Below are positions 36,988 through 48,496 of a DNA stretch of 64,000 nt, in pieces. Source of the DNA: Phanerodontia chrysosporium (lineage: Eukaryota > Basidiomycota > Agaricomycetes > Polyporales > Phanerochaetaceae); the NCBI GenBank assembly GCA_001910725.1, contig MJGA01000016.1, forward strand, positions 620,001 to 684,000. The letters run 5' to 3'. The number at the start of each line of letters is the position of its first letter. The stretch's first letter is position 1. Below the pieces are notes generated by a model, which saw only the letters and a program-made list of their open reading frames with translations, was not told the DNA's origin and did not search any database. Both the position numbers and the translations under genes were made by a program.

Positions 36988-39900
36988 TTAGCGGCACCTT
37001 TGTGCCAAGCGGGAGGACCTGCGCACTTGGAGCTCTGTTAGTTGCTTCCGAGCGGTACGGACTTTGGCCGTCTGCACAGGCTGCTTTTCCGATCTCTTTC
37101 TCTTTCCCTTTCCCATTTCCGCTCCCTGCCCCTGCCCCCGTCCCTGTGCATCGCCTCTAGCTCGCCCTCCTGCGGAAGGTGCCTCCTCGATGCGCGTCCT
37201 TTCCGCGATACGAGAGGAGTATCGCAATGGTGCACCTAGACGTGGAGGCTCATCCGAGGGCGGAACTCGTATAAGGACTCTAGGTGCATCCTCTGATCCA
37301 TCCATGCTCAATTCGAGGTAGATGCCAGACATGCCGCCGGGCAGTGTCCTCGCTGAATCTTCGTAGCCCTCGACAGCGGCTGCTGGCTTGATGTTCGCCA
37401 GCTTCCTTGGGGACCCCGATGGGTTTTTCGTAACAGTGACCGTCACAGAACGCAATCCGCGGAACTGATCAGCATACTTGACTTCGGCCTTCATCTCCCT
37501 GTAGACCTTCGGATCCTGAAGCATCGAGCGAAGCAAGGCGAGGAGTGGTTTGTGCGTGGACAGTGGGCCCGGACCTTCAACCGTGGTTCTTGCCCTGGTA
37601 GCGTGCGGCACGGCGCCCGGCTCAATATCGGAGAACGCTGAGGCCGCATCATCGAATACTGTCGGTCCGTCTTCGTTCTCTTCCTCTCCCTCTGCTTCGG
37701 CCACCTCCATCGTTACATGTGGCGTCCCGACGTTGCGAGCTTCGTCGTTAGACCGCGGTGTGCCGTGCTCCTCAGCCTGTGGATCGTACTGGCTAAGCGC
37801 GTCGAAATCGATCGTGCGATAGTGCTCTTGCAGAAGTGCCCATGCTTCCTGGATGAATGTCGCCAGATGAGTACACGGTGGGTCTGCGTTGGGCGTGAGC
37901 GCGATCGGCAACGAGCCACCCTTGGCTGAGATGAGCTTCATGGTACCGCCTGTCGAGATGCCATTGCTGCAAGTGTGCTCCTCATAAAAGAATACGTGGA
38001 CCATTCCCGCGAGCGAAAGGCACTCAGTCGATATGATGGATTTCTGTTGATCCGGTGACAACCCGCGGAGATCCCGTGCGGGAGAGTACCTATTGCGATG
38101 AAACCGGACTGCCATGTAATACACAACGTAGATGAAGGACTCCATGTCGTCGGCGACCTCGGGCGGCTTAAGAGAATAGCGCAGAGACAAAGCGGATTTG
38201 TACGGCCAGGTACCCTATGACAAGAGTTGTCAAATTGGGACCGTCGATGAAGGTATCAGTGACTGACCGATATTCCACCAGGTTCCGACGCGGGTTGGTC
38301 CAAATCGTCTGCGTACCTGGCCAAGTCCCAGTCATTCAAGAAACCTTTGTCGTTGGCGCTGTCAATCATTATGTTCCCAATACTGACATCCCGATGAAGA
38401 ACGCCCGCCTTTTCCCATGCCTGCCTATGCGCTGAGCCCAGAACGAAGTCAGAGACGGAGATAGAATGCTTGTGAGGCAGCTACACACATACCAACTAGC
38501 GCATATGTGATTGCTTGGAGTAGCTCAGCTACGTTGGCATAGTCCTCGAGGATGCGTCCAACCTCCTTCGTGACGAGACGTGTGTGTACACGCTCTGGCA
38601 GGAGTTTCATGTATCGGTGCGCGATAGTGCGGTGTGGTTCCACGTCGCCACCACCAATCGGGGTCGCGATGAAGCGAACACCCTTCTCGTGTAGAAGCCG
38701 GTACGTCTCGAGCTCGGTGCGCCGACGGCTCACGGATCGCCACTGGTCTTTGAAGAATACGAGCCGGCTACCTGAGAGGTCGAACGCAACGTATCCACGT
38801 GTGCACCGCCCCGTAAGAGAGTAGTGACACGCGACAGGTTTGCCGATGAGTAAGCTCAGTTGCTTCGGCTTTCGTGTCGTCTTTCGTGCCTCGTCTGTCA
38901 GCGACACGACCGGACATTCCACCTAATCATGTTGGACCTTAGCGTATGCTAGAACGACGTAGAGAGTTGTTGATCAAACCTTGTAGACAGGGTACAAGTG
39001 TCGCTCGTTCAACATCCAGTCTTTGTAATGTTTGAGCAGCGGGTCGTTAGGGTTAAATGCGACGAGGTCCTGCAGCTCCTTGGGCGTGGGCCGCTTGATC
39101 GTATCGTCGAAACCTTGTTGTGCAGGAGACGCGCAGAAAAGCCGGTAGAGCAAGTTCGGGAGAACTCGGCGGGAACGGACGACATGGAATGGCTCTGACA
39201 CAATACAGCCAGAGCGGTCAAAGCGAAATGCGCGAACCCATGGCCCGCAAATATAGAATGCAAAGAGATGGGACCGGTGTTGGCGCAGCATAATCTCTGT
39301 GGCGTACTTGAAGAACTGGGCGCGTGCTGCCGTCTGCTTGTCATCCCCCTCAACTAGCAGGGGTGCCGGGCCTTCGTACTCGTCGACGTTTCCGGACGGA
39401 AACCAAAAACCAGAAGGCTCGCCGGAACGCTTCACCTCCATGCCGCTGATCATCCACTGCCATGCACAGCTCGCAGCGTAAGGCCCTCTGCCTTCTACTG
39501 TGTACGCGTCCTTCGCCTCCGGGCAGGTGGGGTATATGGCGACATCGATCTTCATGTCGTTGCTGCCCGTCTCTGGCCAGTCAGACGTGGTCTTGACCAC
39601 AAGTTTCGGTAGCTTGCTTGCCTTTGCGGCTACAGCCGCGATAGAGTTCCCAGCACGGCACTGGGATCAACGTCAGTATGCCGTAGTCCCCAATCAGGTG
39701 TGGAAGTTACTATATCTATGTAGAATTTCTTTTCCAGCTTCCGGGCGGACTTCAAGGTTGTCTTCGTGTCTAGATTACGGAAGTCTTTGACGTACTGTAA
39801 TTGATCAGGATGCATATCGTTTCCACCTAAACACTCCTCTATGACGGACAGCGGAACTTGCTGTGTTCGGGGATCCATCTCACTCGTGACGTATTTGGGG

Positions 39901-40058
39901 AAGTCTCCTCTTTTGGGAGCAGGATTGTCAGCGCCCACAGCTAAGGAAAGCGATGAGATTTTGCGCAGAGGAGGGGACGCTAAGAGACACTTCTCCTCGC
40001 TCTTGACGAGGGAAAGAGACTGAGCGCGTTTCTGTAGAGCGGGTGAGTGTCGTGACAT
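36988..40058 (-). CDS. FunK1 fungal-type protein kinase
   Basis: FunK1 kinases are expanded in mushroom fungi; roles are mostly unknown. The start is 'MSRHSPALQKRAQSLSLVKS' (ATG 40058). The N-terminal half includes 'ASKLPKLVVKTTSDWPETG' and 'CGPWVRAFRFDRSGCIVSEP'. The kinase core shows 'RRTELETYRLLHEKGVRFIA', the catalytic loop 'AGVLHRDVSIGNIMIDS' and the metal-binding 'NDWDLARYADDLDQPASEP' (DWD for DFG), then 'TWPYKSALSLRYSLKPPEV' and 'DDMESFIYVVYYMAVRFH'. The long C-terminal tail is acidic and then Lys/Arg-rich with a nuclear-signal-like 'KGKRKRSEKQ'. At least five introns, all in phase; the one after GGIS resolves an apparent stop. Intact. Confidence 0.9.
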
Positions 40059-41562
40059 GGCTGTGGGCTAGTGTGATTAAGCTCACCTTTAGGAGACAGC
40101 AAGGCGTGTCTTATAAATCTCTCATGGACGATTCTGACCACAGGTGTAAGTCCAATCGCGATGTGATGAGTTCCTGGGAGCATGTTCTTACCTCCACAGA
40201 TGCTGTGAACCGGGAGATGGCGAGTTGCTTGGCGGAGCACAAAAGCAGTGCGAAAACGCAGCGGTTTGTACGCAACAGCACGGATAGTTGCTCACCAAGT
40301 CACGCCTTATCGGTCTGCATGCACTTGTCTTGGATCGCGAGCAGAAAGGCGTGACACGGAATCTCGTCCACGTTGCGAGATGTTGAACATTTCCTTGTTC
40401 CATATACGGAAAATTTGGGACCATCGCGGAGATCCCATCAACGCCAGTAAGCGCCGCGTTCACCATCAACGCGCAAAGCGCACTGCTCGCAGAGCAGACT
40501 AAGGAAACTAGACAACTCTTATACCGGCTAAGCCAGCTTGGAATATTTGAGGTTAGCCTTGGGCAGTACTTCTCTCATGGTGTCGCTGCAGCAGAAACAC
40601 GTCGTCTGGTCAGGCGGTGTGTACGCAAGTCAATACCGAACAGCATATAGTCCATGTCGGGCACTTGGATAGCCCACACGCTTTGGGGAAAAGGAGGATG
40701 AGCTTTGGTATCTGTATTTGTCTCTTTATCTGGCCGCACGGGATGAGAGTTCGTAGTCAAACCTTGACTGACACAATAACCCTTGTAATAGCGGTTGCGA
40801 TGGACGCGCGGGAGCAAGCTGACCGCTGACCTTGTGGCCTCTGATTACTCTGAGCGTTATTACGTCGGACGCCTTGTAACGCCATATCGCTCATGTCACT
40901 ACAGCGTAGACGAAGCGATCCCGCGCTGATATTTCGGGAAAAGGTCCAAAATTCCGCAATGCGTCGACCCTCGACAACAGCTTACACTGATACGACTAGT
41001 AGGAACAAATCTGCGGCACCGGCGTTAGGATTAGTGTTTCGTTGCCAGCACTGGTGTGGAGTCCAATATGGCACGCGTAGTCTTCACGCGATTGAATGCT
41101 GAGAGGGGTGCATATGTCTCCGAGCCCCCTCACGTAAACAGGGCCGCCCTGCAAAGTCTGCATGCATCTCCACGGTCCAATCCAATCTCCGCCGATTCAC
41201 GGAGTCCTGATCGCCATGATGGTCCACTGCTACTGTATTTCCTGACTCATGGATAATGATCTCTCGTTGATATTTGGGTGACTTACCAATAAACCTAACG
41301 TTTCGTCTGTCGCAGCTTATATACACTGTACTTATCCGTTCATGGTCTGTAGATCAATCGGTATCCGGCATTTCGAGTAAATACAAGCAAACCGTTACTT
41401 GTTGATAAGCGCCTTCCATCGTGGCGTCCCGCCATCAATTTTCGCTTCTTCATGATACAACTCTCCCCTTGACCTACGAGTACAAAAAGTACGTGCTTGT
41501 ATTTAGTATTCAACCTGAAATGAGCGAAAGAATAATATTCCACACAGTTCGATACCTTGAGA
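40059..41562. other. Intergenic, divergent promoters of FunK1 and HPM1
   Basis: About 1.5 kb. Only short open frames without recognisable content. No repeat seen. Confidence 0.45.
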
Positions 41563-43000
41563 ATGTTCAAATTCAACTTCGACCTCGATGAGGAGGAGGT
41601 GGACGATGGCTTAGTCTCCCAGCTTACCCGCGATGCTGCCACAACAGGGGAACGAGCGCAGTCTGAAACAATCTCGCCGGACACAAATAAGCCGTTCCTA
41701 GAGCTCGGACTCGACAGCCTGGTATACACTAACTACGTTCTGCACCGTGATATGCGCCGCTGACATGCTCGCCAAATTCCAGCTCGCACAGCTCCCGGGC
41801 GTAATCAGCTACTCGCCCGTGCACGTCCCGCCTATGTATGCCTCAGCTCCTTCAGCGGCGCCAACCCACATAGCGAAGCGCGACCTCTACGACGCGCGCT
41901 TCCAGCTCATCGCCGCGGGTGCCGACGCGGGCGACGACGGCGCAGACTGCGACCTGCAGTACGTCGAGGCGCCATCGGACCTCGTGCCCGGTGTGTACGA
42001 GGGCGGCCTCAAGACATGGGAGTGCAGCGTAGACCTCGCGGCGTGCGTGCGCGACACGCTTGGTAGCAGGCTGCAGTCTGCGGACCGTCTCCGCACGCTC
42101 GAGGTATGCCCCGCGCGCAGCTTCTCGTGTCCGTGGGCTCATACGCAGTGCTTTTCTTATAGCTGGGATGCGGCACAGCGGTACCGTCGCTGATGCTCCT
42201 CCGCACGCTCTTCGCGCAGCCACCGCGCGCGGACAGGCATATCGAGATGCACCTGCAGGATTACAACGAGCTCGTCTTCCGGCTCGTTACGCTCCCGAAC
42301 CTTATTCTTGCATGGTGTACGTCCCCTCTCCTCTCCTCTCCTCTGCTTGACCCCCTCGCCCCATACTCAACCCGTTACAGTCACCTCTCCTGCGTCTGCG
42401 TCATTCGTTGCCTCCTTCACACCCGCGCCGACCGAGCAGGACGCCGAGCCCGAGCCTCTGCCGCCTGCAGATGCCACGCAGCCGGGCGACCTCGCGCTTG
42501 TGCCCGCTCTGCTCGCAGCCTTCAAAGAGTCTCTTGCTGCGTACGGCATCACACTACGTCTCTTCGCGGGCGCGTGGGAGGCGTTCCCCGCCGCACTCAC
42601 CGCGACGCGCTACGACGTCGTGCTCACATCCGAGACCATCTACCGCACCGCAAGCCTCGCGCCGCTCACGGACCTACTCTGGCGCGCATGCACGGCGTCG
42701 GCAGACCAGCGTGTACAGGAGCTTGAGACGTCTACGGCGCACCTGACGCTGCAGGCCACAAATAACGATAATGTATGTCCGGAAGCACAGGAGGGGTCGC
42801 TACCGAAGGAAGGCCCGCCCGTGTGCCTGGTCGCGGCGAAGCTCGTCTACTTTGGCGTAGGCGGCGGCGTCGCGGAGTTTACGCGGGCGGTAGAGAATGG
42901 GGAGCCGAGTCATTGCACGAGAGGCAAGGGCAGTGTGGAGACGATATGGAAGAGGGAGGACGGCGTGAAGCGAGTGGTTTTGCAGGTGACATGGCAGTAG
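41563..43000 (+). CDS. HPM1: Histidine protein methyltransferase 1 (METTL18-like)
   Basis: Hpm1/METTL18 is a SAM-dependent methyltransferase that modifies a histidine of ribosomal protein uL3. The start 'MFKFNFDLDEEEVDD' is a typical N-terminus for the family. Conserved features are 'HVPPMYASAPSAAPTHIAKR' with 'RDLYDARFQLI', 'GGLKTWECSVDLAACV', the SAM-binding 'LELGCGTAVPSLMLL' (rebuilt across an intron), 'LQDYNELVFRLVTLPNLIL', 'YDVVLTSETIY' and 'LVAAKLVYFGVGGGV'. Four exons with in-phase introns at 'LDSL', 'RTLE' and 'LILAW'; the last has a short CCTCT repeat near its donor. The frame is intact to TAG 42998-43000. The family's substrate is known from yeast; its identity here is by homology. 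Confidence 0.93.
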
Positions 43001-43043
43001 GAATAACTGGGCAAGCGATGTAAGATATATATACAATCTAAAA

Positions 43044-46000
43044 TTACTCCTCGTTCGAGGCTTTCTTCAGCGTATCTTGCCAGTCGAGGGCCAACTTCGT
43101 CAATGTCTTGCTCTTGGCTGGTAACAATAAGGATCAGTTCACGGAAACTCTTCAAGAAGGTCGGGTGACGTACCGAAAATATTCAAGACATCCTTGAGTA
43201 AATCTCGCTTCGAGAAGCCAAGCAGCGTGGGTGACCATGACTCGTCTCTTCCAGGCCTCCTGCACGAAACACGTCAGCCTCTGGTCAACACTAGGCAATG
43301 AAGAGACCATACCAATACGTCGGCCCAAACAGCTCCTTCACGAGCTCTTCGGCCTTCGCACGGAACCCCTCGTCCGCGAGCTTCTTCGCATAGAGAACCA
43401 GCGCATGCTTGTACTCCTGGGGGCTGTCGAGCGTGCGAGCGGCGTGCATTCGAGTCTCGAGGTGGCCGAGCGTGAGCGCGGTGCCCCACCACGCCGGGCG
43501 ATTCGCCGCACTACTATCGATTGCAACGTGCTCCGTGACAGCGCTCTCAATCGCGCTCACGACTCCGCGGCCCGCAAGCTGCGAGTTTGCGCGTGTGCGC
43601 GCCGGCCATGCGTCCGAACCCTCTGCGAACCACCCGTCGCTCAGCCGCACCCACGCACACAGCGCTGCGTCGTAGCTGTGTGAGATGCCTGTCGAAAGCT
43701 GGAGGACCGGAGCGCCATTTGAGCGAACGAAGGCGGAGACAACAGTGCAGTTGGGAGAGGTGCCGATAATAGGTAGTACGGAGGTCGGCGGGAAGAGAGC
43801 CTTTTGGTGCTTGACGTTCCTGTTTTCAAATCAGCATATACCCAAGAGCAGATGTGAAAGAACACACCAGACAAGAACTTGACCGCTTGATGTCAATGCA
43901 AGAAGGCAGTTTTTGCTGGCGCTAAGCTGACAACATGACGCCCCAAGGCTCAATGTTGGCATCAACCTGTGCAGAGTCAGCTGGTTGTCCCTCCCCAAAA
44001 GGTGCCAACATACCGTCTGCCTGTTGGCGAATAGACGTTGAGCGAACCGTCCTGCATAGCTGCAGCACAGAAAGTATTTGACGCCGCCACGGCCAAGACA
44101 GGAGATGGAAGGTAGTCCAGCCATTGGGTCTGCTTTCCGCTGACGTAAAGAACTTCGTGAGGGGCTACGAGAAAACCATCAGCTTCACGAATCTCATCCG
44201 AAATCAGATCGCTTACAGCCATCCTCGGAATTCCGCGCTTCAAGAAGGTCCTCGCTTCCCTCCACTTGAACCTTGAGGTATGTCAACAAAGGGGCCATGG
44301 GCAGCCGTGCCGCCACATTCTGAGCACCAGCCGCGCCTGCAGCATCGTACATGACAACAGTAGTTGCTGGCGGCGCAATCTCCCGGACGGGCACAATGTC
44401 GCGCGGGCGGTCGCCGCCGAGGGTGCGCGCCTTGCTCGGGCGGTCGTCGATCGCGTCCAGGACGCTCGACTTGCGCTTCTGGCGGCCGTTTGTCTCGAGC
44501 GCGCTGATCGGCACGTCCATGTTCATGTCGACGTCCTCAGGGTAGGAAAGCTCGAGCCCTGCTCCTCGCTCGCCCCAAATGCGCTGATGCTCGCCGCGGG
44601 CTCCTGGGCAGACAGCAGCATCGACGACGCCGGCGGGCGGCTCGGCACGATGCCTGCGATCTCGTGGAAGGTCCGCCCTGTGGAGCGCGCTGGGCTCGTC
44701 ACTGCAGCAGCGCTCGGGGGTGCAGTGCTTGCGGAGGGAACGTGAGCGGAGGGATATTCGCAGAGGGAATCGACCCGCCGAACGAGCCGGCGAATGTCGG
44801 CTGACCCCGTTTCTGCGTCTTACGTTTCGCAATGAGCTTGTTGACGACTTCGCCACCGTTTGACGCCAGACCGAAGCCAAGATCCTGCACCTGTGCGTTG
44901 GCAGGGGTACGGCCTGGGGACGGAGGTGGCGTCATCCGCGTGTCTTGTTGCTTCGCCTGATGTGAGTATCCTTCCGGAAGCGGCGGCGGCGTGAATCCGA
45001 ACTTTTTGAGGTATTGTTCTTGTGCGGCCTGAGAGGCTATACCTTCGAGTTCGTCTGGTTCAAAGCTGAAAACAGCCATGGTTCCATCGGAGGAGACTGC
45101 GTATAGTGTCAGGCCGTCAGATGACCTGAAACGGCGCTGATCAACATCCATGCTTGAACCTGGCACAAGGCGCGTGCTCTTACCAACTCAAGTCCATTAT
45201 TTGACGCTCAAACACCTCCTTCGCCACAACTAATGGCCGCGCAGATTTTGTTTGCCATACGGAGACAGAGCGGTCATCCGCACCCAGGGCTGCCACCGAG
45301 CATATATTCGATGCGACGACTGGTGCCTTGGGATCGCGGAGGAAGATGTGCGGATTGTATGCCTAGTGATAGTCTGAGCCCAAGAGGATGGTGACAAGAG
45401 CGCATATACGCACGGCGACTTCAACTGTGTTCTCATGTCCGACTAGACTAATCTCAGATGTCCACGAATTCCTCGCAATCACAGCAGCGATAAATACATA
45501 GCCCTTGTTGTTTGTAGCGTTGGAGGCAGTTATGTGGGCGCCGTCAGGGGACCAGCTGAATGTAGAGTCAGCTCAAGGTTGACAGGAAATGTTGTATCGC
45601 CTCACGCACCTCAATCTACGGAAGAATGTACCAGGTGAGTCTTCAAATGGTTTCTTGACCTCAGCTTCGAGGCCCCAGTCCGTAGTACGCCATATCTTGA
45701 CTGTTCTGTCGTCTGAGGACGTCGCAAGGAACTCTCCCACAGGATCCCAGCACACGCCTTTGACGAAGCCCTGGTGCTGGTCCAAGGTTCGTAAACGTTC
45801 TGCCAAGTGTTAGCAATTAGACTTGAGCAAAAGCTAGTGCAGACACACCTAGTGTGAAGCCGCACCAAATGATCACTTTTGAATCCAAACCTACAGACGC
45901 TAAGTACCTGTCGCCGGGTGACCAAGCAAGGTCCGTGACGTCTATGAAACATGAATGTAAAGTATGGCGGGATGTTACAAGGCGGCGTACCACTCTCGTG

Positions 46001-46512
46001 CCCAGGAAGACGCTTCAACGGTTTCCAGCCCTCTACATTCACTTCATCGGTGCCCCAGACCTTCCCTCTCGCGTTTCTTTAGCGTGAGATCACGTAACGG
46101 TGAGTTATAACACTGTGGGCTGCATGTAATGCATACGCACGGGTCAAGGTCCCAGATCATGATAATTGCATCATCACTTCCACTAGCAAGCCATCTACCG
46201 GAGTGTGCCCATCTCACTGTGAGCACTGGGCCTGTGTGCATCGATAAAGTGCAGAGTTGCTTCGGCGGACGACCAGAGAGCTCGGAGTCGCGGTTGAGGA
46301 TCGGCTTCGTGCTCCATATGCGCACCTTCGCGTCAAGACCACCGGTGGCAATGCGGGAGCAGTCTGGGTGGACATGACACGAGAATATCGAGAGCCGCTT
46401 GCTCTGGTCGCGGCTAGACGAGTCTGGGGCGGCGGTCAGCATGCCGCGGCGGAGGACACGGGGGCGCGCACGGACCTTTGTGGGCGACCCAGGCGGGCTT
46501 TGTGAACTTCAT
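43044..46512 (-). CDS. HIR1: Histone chaperone HIRA/Hir1
   Basis: HIRA deposits H3-H4 independently of replication and silences histone genes. The first exon reads 'MKFTKPAWVAHK'. N-terminal WD40 repeats are clear: 'HPDCSRIATGGLDAKVRIWS', 'LTVRWAHSGRWLASGSDDAI', 'LDQHQGFVKGVCWDPVGEFL'. A Pro-rich linker leads to the B domain region 'GGEVVNKLIAKRKTQKRGQP'. The C-terminal HIRA domain has 'APHEVLYVSGKQTQWLDYL', 'SPVLAVAASNTFCAAAMQDG' and ends 'KSKTLTKLALDWQDTLKKAS' then NEE. Many short introns. Two one-base gaps are apparent: about 44728-44736 (between 'PPLTFPP' and 'STAPPSAAAV') and about 44557-44560 (between 'GASEEQG' and 'LSYPEDVDMNMDVP'). The join near 43260 is correct when read WRPGRDESWSP. 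Only 43 bases separate its stop from that of HPM1. Confidence 0.92.
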
Positions 46513-47099
46513 AGTAGTACAAGATTATACGAATACAGTGTAGCGATAGATCGAAAGCAGCGGATAACGTGAGGGGTATCGTCGAAATTGCCGAGGAGGT
46601 GAGAGCCAGAGCGTAAGCGCGTTGCGGCTCGTCCGCTGTGCGCGTCTAGCGTCCGCCCCCACCCAAACGCAGGTGATCCGCCATCATCAGCGCATGGACT
46701 GCGCAAGCGCCGCGCGACTTGGTTGCTCGCGACTCACCGCGAGGCCAACTCACTAGCACCTATACACAGGTTCGTTCACAGAGGCATACACTTCGTCGTC
46801 ACATCTTCTGACGAGCTTGCTATTGTACCAGTGGTGACCGCTCACATACCCGGTGATATGACATCCGGTTCGGCTGCAAAATATTTGTCTTTGAGCTCAG
46901 GCCAGATCTCAACGTCGACTGCCTCTTCGACGCTGTCCGGCGGCGGCGCGCTAGTGGCACATGCCTGTTGGGAAAGCTCCACACTGCAAGCCGAGCCGTG
47001 ATGAAATATCGAATTTATCCGCTGTTGTATAAAGGACCGATGTCCTGCGAAGCCTTCGCCAGCATACTTTGAACTTGACCACCCGTCAGCTCTGAAGAA
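46513..47099. other. Divergent promoter region of HIR1 and a C2H2+RING gene
   Basis: About 590 bases with no coding signal; expected to contain two promoters. No TATA consensus was evident. Confidence 0.45.
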
Positions 47100-48091
47100 A
47101 TGTCTGACTTTGTCTACTCTGACTTGACCTACTGCACTCTTTGCGACCGGTACTTCCCTGGTGAAGATGCACGCGCTCAGCATGTCCAGGTGTCGGCCAA
47201 TCATCCTCGGTGCGATACCTGCAATCGCCGCTTCGCCAACAAGAATTCCCTTCGTAACGTGAGCATATATTTGCGTCCCCATCACTTGCGCTAAGGCTCA
47301 GACCGCAAACAGCACTTCGTATATTCACCGCGCCACCACTATTGCGCTGTGTGCGAACGCGACTTCCGCACCGCAGCTGGCCTGCGCGCGGTATGCTATT
47401 CATCTTGCAGGGTCTTTAGTATAATGCTAATTGCTCGCCTGCAGCATATTGAGTACGCTGCTGTTCATCGTGACGACAGCGATTCAGACGAAGAACTGGA
47501 CGAGATTGACGATTCCTCCGAGGGTTGGGAGGACGAAGTTGGGGAACGAGTCTTCCCGGAGGAAAATAGGCGAGGTCATCCCGACAGCTCTGACGAGGAA
47601 GATCCAAATTATTGGACGGACGACGATACAGAGGAGTTCGAAGAGGAACAAGATCGCTACTATGGCTTCGCTCGTGCACCCGCTGCAGCGCCCCAGCCTA
47701 CTCGCCCCCGTGATGTCGCTGCTCACATGCGGCAGTCCGGAGAGACTTTAAGAGAGGAGGCGAACACCGCAGTGTCGTCTGATACCGAGAAGCCCCCGAC
47801 CTCGGGACTTTTCTTCAGTTGTCCGCTCTGCCTAGAGGCTCCGAGGGAGACGAGCGCGACCAAGTGTGGTCACTTGTTCTGCACTCCGTAAGTGCAACGG
47901 ATGTCGTGTGTATGACAACAATTGATTTGGTTGCTCTCTCCTGTAGGTGCATTCGCATGGCGTTGTCGAACAAGAAGATGTGTCCCGTCTGTCGGGACTT
48001 TGCAGTACCCAGGCAGCTTCGTAAGATCTACTTTCCGCTGCATAATGTACACTACATCTGTGCTGCTGGACGGCTGTGCCAACCAACATGA
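47100..48091 (+). CDS. C2H2 zinc-finger plus RING protein, probable E3 ubiquitin ligase
   Basis: The start is 'MSDFVYSDLTYCTLCDRYF'. N-terminal fingers are 'CTLCDRYFPGEDARAQHVQ', 'CDTCNRRFANKNSLRNHFV' (across an intron) and 'CAVCERDFRTAAGLRAHIEY' (across an intron). A strongly acidic stretch follows ('DDSDSDEELDEIDDSSEGWE'). The C-terminal RING is 'CPLCLEAPRETSATKCGHLF' then 'CTPC' across an intron, and 'CPVCRDFAVPRQLRKIYFPL'. Three introns, intact frame, about 265 residues. It has the same overall plan as the larger minus-strand gene at 15530-17931, so the two are probably distant paralogues. Ubiquitin ligase activity is inferred from the RING. Confidence 0.85.
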
Positions 48092-48496
48092 CTGGATTTG
48101 GCGTTGGTCGGACGCGCTGACTGGTCGGAGACATGCGGATGCAGAAATGCACAGTCAGAGTGATCAAGCGGAGACAGCAGCAGCGATGTCCGGGGTCTGG
48201 GCCGGAGCCTGTGCAGGTGCGTGCAGGCAGGCGTCGTCCACCCGCATCGTCCACTCCGCGCGAACGCAGGATGGAATTTCTCGCACACGCAGAACATCCG
48301 TTGCGTTCCGACGGTGCTTGGACGAGCGTGGTAAAGTGCGCCAAAGGGGCCCGTCGCGCATAAAGCCGCGCAAATACAAGCGGACTGTGAATTGTTTCCA
48401 TGCCCATATAATCCTAGAGTTCGACTTCAGTCCGCTGCCCCCAGGATCGATTTTTCACCCCCTGTCCAGTGCCCACCCCCACAGCCGCGCAGTGAC
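48092..48496. other. Intergenic spacer
   Basis: About 400 bases between the RING gene and the PARP-finger gene; likely terminator plus promoter. Nothing further recognised. Confidence 0.4.

Noticed and set aside
38190..38300. Stop codon after the FunK1 DWD motif
   Set aside because: A gtcagt donor after GGIS and the acceptor before GTWPYKS remove the stop in phase; the kinase is intact.
42325..42346. CCTCT tandem repeat in the HPM1 third intron
   Set aside because: A short pyrimidine repeat in an intron; no support for a regulatory role.
43200..43275. Possible frame break in the last part of HIR1
   Set aside because: Placing the intron acceptor before gaggcctgg with the correct phase gives WRPGRDESWSP and continues in frame; no base is missing.
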